Shown one piece after another: positions 28,801 to 40,800 of a DNA stretch of 64,000 nt. The notes beneath the pieces were generated by a model that was given only the letters and a program-made list of their open reading frames with translations, made no database searches and was not told the origin of the DNA. Numbering within the stretch: the stretch's first letter is position 1; every line of letters starts with the position of its first letter. Source of the DNA: Temnopleurus reevesii (lineage: Eukaryota; Echinodermata; Echinoidea; Temnopleuroida; Temnopleuridae); contig BQKZ01001875.1 of NCBI GenBank assembly GCA_036244855.1, positions 23,497 through 87,496 of the forward strand. Reading direction: 5' to 3'. A program made the position numbers and the translations under genes.

Positions 28801-31800
28801 CGACCGGGCAACTGGTAAGCAAAATTCTTGTAGCACCCTGAAAAGTCACAATTACCTTTCGGCACTAATGCAGCTAGAAAGAAAGAGGGATAGATATGGC
28901 TAATTAATGATTATTTTATTAATCATTTCGGTTTTAGCACAGTATTTATTAATAAAAGGCGATATAGAAAAGAATACTTGACAATTTTCAGCAACTCAGT
29001 AAACAAAACAAAAGTTAAAATGAATATAAACAAATAAACAAAGTACAAAATAGCTCTTGAGATTTCAGCAAGAAATTGAGTTACGTGAAAATGCATCGTT
29101 CACACAAAATGAACAGACTTTATGAATTATCCTCCCTTGTTCTAGATTTTTTAAAGATATGAATACATAATGTATATGTGTATATTGACTCTGTTTCAAC
29201 TTTGGTTCTGATATTTTTTTTTTAACTGCACGTTACAGTTTTGCAGTGATATTTGTTTGGATTTGGAGATCTGTTACACATTGTAGAAGGCATTTCTCTT
29301 TTGCAAAGTTGAGAGTGTATTTTTATGTCATGAACATTAAGATTGAAGGTCTTCACAGAATAGTGGACCAGGGCGGTAATTTATATAATAGAAAAATTGT
29401 ATAAATATTGAATTTTATTAATTTTCCTATTTTCCAAGTCTAATATGCATAAGATTCTCGATCATTCAGCACAAGAATTGATACCAGTCGTGCGAAAAGT
29501 CGTGATTAAGGTCGATAGAAAATTTAGTACGCTACCACTTCTTCAATAAAGAGATGCCAATCATTTCGCAATGTGCATGAGGTGTATTTTTATGTAAATT
29601 CAAGGCTTTTATCACAAATGAATGGCTGAGAGTATGGTTACACTTGTTGTGCTTTTTTCTCACAAGCAAATTTGTTGTTAACCTATTGATATTTTAATTT
29701 TAAGCTCGTGCGTATATTCCTGAATGGTTGACAACTCTGCTTGATGTAGAATAATTTCGATAAACATAAGCAACCTTAAATGATGATTTCACAAGCCAGC
29801 AAAGACAGTACTGTTGCATGAACATAAGGGAAACCGAACATAGCAACAAATAATTTGTTGCTCTGTGGAGATGTTCATGATACCATGTTTTCTTTAACAT
29901 TTATTTGAATGTTATTGTCTTACAGTGTTTTCATGTAGCTAGATACTGAGCCCGAGGGCTGGTTTGTGGTATCAACCATATGCTTGACAGCAATTTAGAC
30001 TTAGATTTAAAGGGCATGTAGATATTTCTTTCCTTTAGTGAGCCATCCCCTCATGACTTTGTTTCCGTTTATGTCTCCAGCAAATGATGGACGAGCTATT
30101 GAGTGAGGACTCTGTACATCTTGGCAACAGGCAGGATATCTGGCAGGGTGAACGTCAGCATCCCCAGGTCCCCCTACAGAGGTCATCTTCTCTCAGCTTT
30201 CAACCAGGTAAAGTATCTCGTGTGAATAGGGTTTAGAAGTATGTCACTGGCAAACGTTTTAACATAGTAAGGAGGTTTTACAATGTTCATCTTGGTTGCA
30301 AGTAGGATACATGGCAGGGAGAACGTCGGCAACCTTGGGTCCCCTTTAGAGGTCGTCTTCACTCAGCTTTCAACCAGGTAAAGTATCTAGTGTGAACAGG
30401 GATTAGAGGTGTGGTATTGGCAAATGTTTTAATGTTGGTTCAGATATTTTATCATGGGCATTTTCGTCTCGAGCAGGATATATGGCAGGGCGAGCGTCAG
30501 CATCCCCAGGTACCACTGCAGAGGTCGTCTTCACTCAGCTTTCAACCAGGTAAAGTATCTAGTGTGAACAGGGCTTTGAGGTGTGGTATTGGTAGGAATG
30601 CGTTGATGTAGGTTTGATGGGTTGTACAAAAAGGCCTCTGTACATCTTGGCAACAGGCAGGATATATGGCAGAACACCAGTATCCCCAGGTCCCCCTTCA
30701 GAGGTCGTCTTCACTCAGCTTTCAACCAGGTAAAGTATCTAGTGTGAACAGGGTTTAGAAGTGTATCACAGGGAAATGCCCTAATTTTGGTTTGTAGATT
30801 TTACCAGGGATCTTAGTGAAAAATTTCTACATCTTTGCAGCAGGTAGGATATGTGGCAGGGCAAACGTCAGCATCCCCAGGTCCCCCTTCAGAGGTCATG
30901 TCACTCAGCTTTCAATCAGGTAAAAGTATCTAGTGTGAACAGGGTTTAGAAATGTTGCACCAGCTATGCTTTATTGTTGGTTTGGACGAGCTACTTAGTG
31001 AGGACTCTGTACATCTTGGTAGCAGGCTGGATATATGGCAGGGCGAACAGATCCCCCTACAGAGGTCGTCTTCACTCAGCTTTCAACCAGGTAAAGTATC
31101 TAGTGTGAACGGGTGTAGCGATGTGGCACTAGAAAATGTTTTGACGTTGGTTTTGAGGTTTTACCAGGAATCCAAGTAAGAACTCTGTTCATCTTTGCAC
31201 CAGGCAGGATATATGGCAAGGCGAATACCAGTATCTCCACTTCCCCCTGCAGAGGTCATATATAGTGTGTACAGGACCTAGAGATGTTGTTCCTTTTAGT
31301 ATTGCATCCATTTGGGACTTATTGATTGTACAAGAAGACAGATGAAGACTCTGTTCATCTTAGTAGCAGACAAGATATGTGGGAGGCGAAGTCAACATAT
31401 TTAACCTTGCAAAGTATTGAGTGTGAACGGGGTGTAGAGTTGTGGCACGAGCAAATGTTATGGTGTGGGTTGAGATGTTTTTCCGTGAAGGTGATTTACT
31501 CTGTTCATGTCGCCAGCAGACAGAAGATATGGCAGAACAAACGCCTCCATCCCCACGTACCGCTGCAAAGGATAACTTCACTCAGCTTTCAATTAGGTTA
31601 ATCATCTAGTGTGAACAGGGTTTAGAGGTGTGGTACTGGTGGTAATGTATTCATGTTGGTTTGAAGATTTTAACAGGAATCCAAGTGAGAACTCTCTTCA
31701 TTTTGGCAGCGGCAGGATATATCGGCATTATGAATGCTGGTATCACCACAGTACTGCTGAAGAGGAAATCTTCACTCCGCTTTCAACCAGTGAAAGTATA

Positions 31801-34800
31801 TAGTATGAACAGGGTTTAGAGGTGTGGCACTGACAAGTGTTTTAATATTTATGCAGATTTTTTTCTACAAAGGTGAGTGAAGGCTCTGTTCACCTTTACA
31901 GAAGGCAGGATATCTAGCAGGGCAAAAGTCAGCATCCCCAGTTTCCCCTTTAGAGGTAATCTTCACTCAGTTTTCAAACAGGTAAAGGAGAGTTAGTGTG
32001 AACTGGGCTTAGAGGTGTGATACTGGTTTGTGTAGTCCTGAACATTTCGCATGGAAGAGAACGGTTCAGATTAGGGTTCATTAATAACAATGTGAACATC
32101 ACCACATTTTTATTTAGTCATTTTTTCCATTTCACCTTTCAGAGCAAGTGCAACATGGCCCAGAAAGTCCTCCCGTCCACTTTAAGAAGAAACAACCTTT
32201 TAATAAATCAGAGGTGAGTCCATTTATACTCTGTAGATTTTAGTCTACTAACATTTACCCTTCTATACATAGAAAAATTGAACAACAAAACAGTTGTTCA
32301 ACGAAGACACTGACAGGTTTTGGCCAAGAATAGAAAAATTTATGGAGATAGTAACTGAAAGCAATACATTAAGTTGTACTGTTATAAATAATGGGAAAAC
32401 AATATGAGCGACAAATTTTGGCCAAGAATAGACAAATTTATGGAGATCTTATCTCTACACAATACATGTAGTAGTGCTGTTTGTGGAAAAGGGAAAAAGC
32501 AAATCTGTATATTTTTGCAGTTTCACTTTAAATGGGCCCAACAACTGTTTCTTCATATTTAGAGAAGAGGTTCTGTAAGGAAAAAAAGTATTATGTATTT
32601 TATTCCAATGAAGGGGTTTAGGCATTTCTCATGGATACAAATGAGGCCAGCATCTATAAGACACCTGTTGTTGTTGATTTGACAGAATATTACACTATTC
32701 TACACTGCTGATTTGTCATTAATCCAACTGTTGATCTGAGGACATGCTCTTGAATAAAATTAGTCACAATATCACGATATCACAATGCTTCCAGCTTCAA
32801 TCTTTTCACATAACCCTCCAAGATTCTACCCCAAATTAAAGCTTGCTTTCATTTCCCTTCCCTACATGGACATGAACTTTTCATATTTTAATGTAAGATA
32901 AACCCTACAAACTTTGGTATTCTAGAAATTAATGACATTAGATGTAAACAAATGAAATTTTTGGGAAGCGTAATGTTTTTTTTTAAAATAATGTAATAGA
33001 AATTAGAGATAGAGATCATGGTCTCTGAGGATGGTAGTTTCAATGAATTACAACATGATTTTCAATGACTGGGACTGATATGTCTTTTTGCATTGTGATT
33101 GCAACTTGATGCACAATGAAACTGAATAAATATTGTTTTTATTTACTCCTTTTACATTCATGCACTCAGTCTGCAAGTGATTTGATTGCATTGCCCAAGG
33201 TTAATTCATATTTTTAGTAGGGTTTACACTCAGAGCCGAAACCTCAAAGTTTCAGAAAATATGACAGTCTTCCTTCAGGAAGAATATATATATTGTGCGG
33301 TGTAAAGGCGAGTTGTTCATCTCAGCAAGGTGTACTATTTTGGTTGAAAAGACAAGAGGGTTACTTGTGCAAAGTTACCTTAGCGCCTTGTCTTTGGCAA
33401 GAAGGTGAGAAGGCGATTTGCACTTACTCACCTTGGTGCCTTGTTTAAGTCAAGAAGGCGAGATGGCATGCGCCCTGTACATACTTGCCTAGGTGCCTTG
33501 TCTTTTTCAAGAAGGCAATTTGTACAAGCTTGCCTTCTTACTGCACGTATGTGCTTTTGTAGGACTGTTGTTTCTGAAACTTTGGGTTTCGGCTCTTAGT
33601 TTGATCCTTACTATTGTCTGTGTTTGTTCCATTATATATATCCAATTCTCTCGTTCTGCATGGAACATTGTAGAATAGAATAGTTTTATATTACTAATTC
33701 ATCTCGACTTGTTTCAATTAATTTTTTTCCAAAGGAAGACAATTTGAATTATTTTTCATTGAAATATGAAAATGAGTTTAATTTGAAGTAATTCTATGAA
33801 TCTGAGTATATGTATTTGATGAGAAGATCATATAATTGTAATTCACTACTCAGGTTTAACCCTTTCTGTGAGCTTTTAGCCCTCTCTTTTTCAAATCTTT
33901 ATTGATTCATTTATCTAAATAATGCGTTAAATAAATGCATAAAAGGTACAATCTGTTGTCTTATAATCTACTGAGAAAAGTGCAGTGGATTTTTAGTGAA
34001 ATGCATTCAATTGTATGAGCTACATATCAATTCTTTTATTGTGGTCGTATTGGTACTGATTTAGTGACTCATAAATATGAAATATGTTCTGTTTGAGATC
34101 AATCAATTATTAATTTTCTTCAACAACTTCAACAACTTCCTTTTTTTATATTGTAATATGGTATAGAAATTCATTGTCCTTTTTGCTATATAATTCAAGA
34201 ACATTCCCTGTAAACAATCTCACATTTAAAATTTCCAACACATACCCCTGTGAGAAATCAACATTTTGGGGAATACATACTGATTGATTTTCCCTCCTTT
34301 CTATCCATTTGTTTATATCTCCATCCCAAAATGATATTCATGTATCATTGTAGAGTCAGGATCAGGACTTAGTTGTGAGTAACAGCATGACACCCTCTTT
34401 GTTTCTCATCATCAAATCTGACAAATTTTGGTCCTATTATGCTTCATGAGGGGTACCAAAATTTGATTTATGTAATTGATATGCCAAATACATCTCCTAG
34501 CTTTAAAGTTTTCTATCACAAAAAGTTTTCTATTTTGGATATGCTAGCAGATGATGTACTGTACTAGCTGAATTTTTCACAGAGGTTTTATTTTTTTTAA
34601 TTTCGCAGCCTTTGCTTCGCAAAAAAATTTGACTCTGTATGATGCACAGTAATATGTACAAACACTGTCAAAAATGTAAATATTACAACAAGTCATTGTG
34701 TTGATCTGATCCGACATCATGAAAATATATGTACGCTAAAATATCAGCTTATGCAGTTGTTTACAGAAGAGATGGATGTACAATGGTATTGAGTTCGGAA

Positions 34801-37800
34801 TATAAATTCAGGATTAAAAAAAAACGCCAATGTTTTGGTACCCCTCAGATCATTTTAGATTCAGGATCAGTGCATGACATCCTCTTTGTCTTTCATCATC
34901 AAATCTGCCAACATTTTGGAATTTATTTTCTAATTTTGACCCTATGCATGCTTTTATGGTTGTTCCAGTCGCTCAGCATGCTGGGTAATCTGTCTTGTAC
35001 GCAAAGTAATTTTTTTTTAGTTTACTCTTCACAAAATGACTTCAATACGAGATAGATTACCGAGTATACACAGTGATTGCAATAACCTTAAAGGCACATA
35101 TTGTGCTTGACAATGGGTACCAAAATATACATGAAGATGTTGTAGGGTATGATTTTATTTTCCACTTGAATTAAAAAAGTATTCTAAATTTTTGGAAATG
35201 ATGCGCAACTTGTTGAAAGATGTTATCAAAGAAAACATGCAGATGTATTATTGTATATTGAAAATCAACTGATGCCCCTCATAAAGTATAATTAGGAAAT
35301 AAGAACAAATCTTTAGTTTGGAGATATGCTCATCGTACATGCATGCGCATCATTATATGCATGGCCTTATTAATCGCTCTTGGCTTGCTCATTATAAGTA
35401 GATTTTCATCAATTCCTTAATAATTGGGGGAAAGATATTTTATAGAAACTGATTGATGCCTGTGTTTCTTTATTGTCAATGTTCAAAATTAGACATTTCT
35501 AGATTCATGATTTTTAGCTAATTTAAGCGTTTTCGCTGTATCTTGTTTTCTAAAATGATAAATAACTTCCAAGAATTCAGAAAATTCATGTTTTCTTTTA
35601 ATTTTCTTTCAAATCGCTGTAGCTCGTATAAAGCTAATATTGTATTCCTGCAAGCCTTTTTATGAAATATCTATAGATAGACACTCAGGCATGTATTAGG
35701 TTCAATTTTCTTGTTTACCTCAAATTTCACCAGTTTCAATTCAAAATTGTTAAATGTCTCGGGGGAAGTTCAGGATAGTCAGTGTATGTCGACATCATAG
35801 TCTTATTTCATACTTTCTCTACATGTGTTTGCGTATTTGGTTGAATGGAATGTTAGCAAATTCATCGTACACTAAATATATCTGGCAAGATGCTACCATA
35901 AAATTTAGATTTGGATTCAGCTAAATTGCGATTTTCATCTCAGGTCAGATTTCATTTTTAGATAAATTTCCTCTCATGAGAACTGGAAGTGTGCCGAGGG
36001 CAAAATGCCACCAAACTTCCTTCCAAAAGTGCAACTGAATTATCCGATGGTCACTGTGTGGGAGACCAAAGCAATTCATATGCTGCCAAATCAGTCTACA
36101 TGTCCATTTTCCCTGAATAGGTTTTGGTTATGCATCAATTGTAGGGTTTACATTTTGAGCTGAAACATTAAGGTTTCAGAAAATACAACAGTCCTGTGGA
36201 AGCTTATATGTGCAGCTCAAAAGTGAGTTGCTCAACTCACATTGGCGCCTTGTTTTAGAAGAGAATGTGAGAAGGCAACTTTACTAAGTACTCTCCTTGA
36301 CGCCTTGTCTTGGATGAGAAGGTGAGAAGGAGACTTGTTCAAGTTCGCCTTGTCATCTTTTTAAGCCCCGGTCACATAGGGCCTTGGAAGCAACATGATT
36401 CAACACAACTTTTTGTTTTGTGAATTAACAAAGGGTCTTGTTGAATTGTGTTGCTTCCGGGCCTCTATGTGACCAGGGCCGTAAGTCGAGAAAGGGAGAA
36501 AGCGACTGGTACAAACTCACCTTTGTGCTGCACTTATAAGCTTCCGTAGGTCTGTCATAGTTTCTGAAACCTTAAGGTTTCGGCCCTCAGTGTGAACGTA
36601 ACTATTGAAATTGAAATGTTATGAATTGTGATGGTAATTGTATGGTATATGTTTTGTACTTGTGGTTTGATTATTCTGTTTTAAGTGGATTTGGCATCAT
36701 ACGTATCATGACTCATTTTGTAATCTTTTTCGTCTTTTTCTTTGACAAAAATGGGGGAAGGGGATCCAAGGTCTTACATTCATTCTTGGTGATTAATATA
36801 TGCTCAGCACAATTGTCTTTTTGTTGTTGTTATTGGTTTACCACATTCATTGTCTCACGTTGATAAATGTTCATATTAATTTATACATAGTTTCAATCTT
36901 GGTCATCATTGATAATTGTCATCCCTCCAAAGATCAACCCATTTATATTCTCTTAGCATTACATATCCTTTTTATGTTGCAAATGAATGTCAATTCATAT
37001 ATGTAGATCTCTCAGATATATTTATAAAATTTAGAATTCCTATTAGAAGTAGAGAAAATAAGACATCATTTTCATCCCATTTTCAACTAATGAAAATCAA
37101 ACAAGAGGAATTTGAATTAAATATATGTATTTATTCATTTATTTACCACACTATTTCATTGAAAATTAAACCACTATACTACATTGATGCCTTCATTTTT
37201 TCCACAGTTCATGCTAATTACAATACAAGTCCATCTGTGAAATCAAAATTGCAAACAAATACATGTAGTATTAATAGGATACAGAATGTGAAGTAAAAAA
37301 AAATCATCGAAAAATGAAGAGGTTTTTTAGGAAAAAAAATCACACATGATTGCCCCTATTCAAATCAATTTATGCTGGTGTATTTCATCCTACACAAGAA
37401 AAAAAAATTATTTGATTACTGCATGCGATATTTCCTGCATATTGTATGGGTTGTAATGTATTATGCAAAGTATTAATGGAGTAGATTGACATCTAGTTTG
37501 TCATTCTTGTGTTTTGTAAGTTTGTGGAGTATTTTAGAATTTTTATTGTGCCAGTAGAAGTTTTTTACTAAAAAATATGATTTCATGGATTGCATTGTAA
37601 ACATGTTCTGCAGATATGCCTTTTCTTTCCCTTTTTGTGATACATGTGGCATTTGTGGTGTATAATTCATTCAATTTGTCATTTGAATCGGCTGTAAATG
37701 TTTGAAGAATGCTTCATTTATTCATAAAGTTTAGACAGAGGGTGTATGAATAATGTATCTTTAAAAATAGATTTGTGTTATTATCATTCTTATAATTAAT

Positions 37801-40800
37801 ACCAATTACAATCTTTTTCATTTTATCATGCCTCTTTGCCATACTTTGCTATACTTTTTTAATCAGGACAAACCAGAAAAAAGGAGAACATTTTAGAGGG
37901 TATTTTGTCATCAAATAGAAATACAATTTTCATGTCAGAAATATGCATATCATTTCATGAACTCCTGAACCTTTGTCTATGTGGGTTTGGTTTTCAAAAA
38001 TTTTCCGTGTTTGGTTATTAATTTTCTTCAAATAAAAACCAAGAAATTAGTTAGTTTTTTCTGTTGAATCTTCAAAAAAAGTCAAAATCAACTGCTTGCT
38101 ATTGCTAGTCTCCTCTTATGTTTTATGCCAATTCATATTTGAGTTTATGATTCATGAATTTCAATTTTAATCGCAGAATTTATATAAAAACAGTCTTCTT
38201 TTCACAAAAAGAGTGTTTTGGGGGGATTTGTGAAAGTTTTGTATAAAAAATATTCTGCTTGAAGATTATTGATGATTATTTCAAATCAGAGCAAATTATT
38301 TTAACAGATCAATTTTTATTATCATTTTTGGTGGTGATGATAATTAGGAGGCAGATGAGTGTATGATAAAATGGATGCATTCATAGTAATTGACTTGCAG
38401 ATACCTAAAAGTATAATTCAAATGATCTTCTCATCAACCCCTCCTTTGAAAAATATGAGAATTGAAAATGATAATAAAAGAGATAAGTAGAGAAAAGGAT
38501 TTAAGAAGTGATAGCTAATGGTTGAAGAGTTGCTGATCATTATATCTTTACAGTTAAACCTGTCTTAGTGGCCATCTGTGTAAAGCTGCCACCTGACTAT
38601 AGTGGCCACCTTTATTGGTTTCCACCAGAAGAAAATGTGTTTTATGGAACCGCTCTATAAAGGTCCCCTGTATACAGTGGTCACTTTTTCTGTGTCCCTT
38701 AGGTGGCCACTATAGACAGGTTTGACTGTATCTCAAGAAAAGTAGATCAATATGCTAAGAGACAAGTTTTGAAGCATGCATATTATTATTTATGGACTTT
38801 AGGTAATCCTCTCTTTGATATGCCTTTTTCACCATATGTAGTGAGATTTTCTGACATTTGATGCATTCATTTAAGGATCATAATGCTAAAAGTTTTATTA
38901 TTAGAACTGATTATAATGTTGTTTTAATCTATTCTTTGCAGTCGTTTGATAGCCTTGTCCTGTCGTCCATTCACCATCTCTCCATCAAGATGAAGGACAA
39001 TGCTGACAAGATCGCCTACAAACTCAAGTAAGAATCATCTTTTACCAAAACCTTTTAATAGTGACAAGAGCCTTTTACAACCGATAATGTTGTGACACAT
39101 TTTTGTGAATATTTTTGAAACATTTTCTTTCCTTTTAATCTTCTCTTCTTCTTTTGAGGGATGAATTGAGCCAATGGTGATATTTGCATTACTCGAAAAC
39201 TCATGAACTACTCTTAATTCTAAGTTTTTAATCAAGATTAAAAATACACTGTAGTTAATTTCACACATGAGTGGTTGCAGTAAGTAAATGTTTCTCACTC
39301 CTGTATTCCTCATGAAATTAAAGTGCAACCATTAGGAAATCGCACAATTAAAAAGGGATCCCAACTTTTTTTTAATTCGTAGAGTTATAATTATAGAAAA
39401 CACTGTTCTGTGTAGAATAAAAGAGCGTGGTTTTCAGAATATGGGCCAAGATTGCATTCAAGATCAAGGAAGACATCATTTCATATTAAACCCAGCAAGG
39501 ATGACTCCCCATAATTTGTTGTTTCTGTCAGTTTTTGTTTATCAGTTTAGAGCTCTAAAATATACCAGATGATTCTTATTATATATGTATGTGTTAAAAG
39601 GCAAATGAGAGAGGGGAGGGGTACTAAAAGCAACTATTCTACAGGATGTTCTTTCCCATTTTCTATTAAAAGCAACATCTTGTGTTAGTTTCCTCTATAC
39701 ACATGTCCACTGGAAAATGGCAAAGTCATGATGAATTCCAGAAGGGCTGCCAAATATCCTTCTCTAGAATAATCTTCAGACATATTGTGAATTTATACGG
39801 AGGACGATGACTCCAGCCTCATGGTTGTTAAGGATTAAATGTCTTCCTTTAGAGCTTAAATATGTGACACGATTGATGTGAGTCATGGTTAAACATGATT
39901 CACAGTCATTTTGTGCAAGGGGGCAACATGAGTTCAAAATGTCAAAATTTCGACTATTAGCGAGTTATTCAAATTTTCATGTTGATTTGCAGTGACTCAT
40001 GTTTTATTATATCCATTTAACCCTTTGAAACAGACTTTTTATTTGTTGTTCATTTAAAAGTTGGCCAAACCTCTTCCAGATTTCTGAGGATTAACATTAA
40101 TTCTAGAATTTGGATCATGAAGTAAGCAAGCCTATTGAACATAATTCATTAACAAACTGTCTTATTACATTCAGTTTTTGCCATTTGTCAGTCAGATTTT
40201 CTTCTTCTCACCCGCAATTTTGTTATTTTTTTCCATAGCCATGTCAATCTTTTTTTTCTGCTAGGATCGTAAACTCAAGCTCTTTTTTTCACTTAATCAT
40301 TTTTTTCTAAAGATGTCAAGATTAGAAATGTAATTTCAGTATATCAAGGAGTACTTTTCTTACTCATAATCAAACATTTTGACTTCTAGATGCAATTTAC
40401 TGAAGAATGAAATTCTCTTGAGGGCTTGTTGATATAAGATTCAATAAGCATTTGTATTGTCTTCTGTTTTAGGAAACTCCAGCAGCCCGGAGCGAGTGAA
40501 GAAGAGTTGTCCAAAGTGTTGAGAGACAGTGACTTTCCTCTGCTGAAGACCAACAACAAAGAGATCGCTGGCGTTCTGCAGAATCTACGCAAGATGGAGA
40601 AGAGACTAGAAGGTAAAATAAAATAATGTAGCAATATTGAATGGCCTCATGGCGACAAAACAAATATTGCCCGAATCGCAGATGAGGGTGATATTTGTCG
40701 GCCCTGAGGCATTTCAATATTGCTCAAATAAGATATCTAGAGCCGAATCAGAAACATTTTAGAATATTTTAAATATCACTCGCAATTCAATTAACACGGA

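Larger units (their letters stand above)
23798..30080 (+). other. Long intron, mostly featureless
   Basis: AT-rich sequence with a CA/TG microsatellite at 26175-26260, a roughly 242-bp inverted-repeat element at 28599-28840 and a fragment of a dispersed MITE near 29467 (cacaagaattgataccagtc). Phases of the flanking exons are compatible, so no missing exon is required. Confidence 0.6.
32214..38941 (+). other. Long intron rich in small inverted-repeat elements
   Basis: Contains a roughly 100-bp direct duplication (32313-32495, aattttggccaagaatag), two copies of a roughly 0.4 kb element (33219-33610, 36142-36601), a MITE at 34557-34757 lying between two copies of a roughly 70-bp block (34360-34437 and 34855-34920), and an ACAGT-ended element at 38550-38729. 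No coding sequence recognised. Confidence 0.6.
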
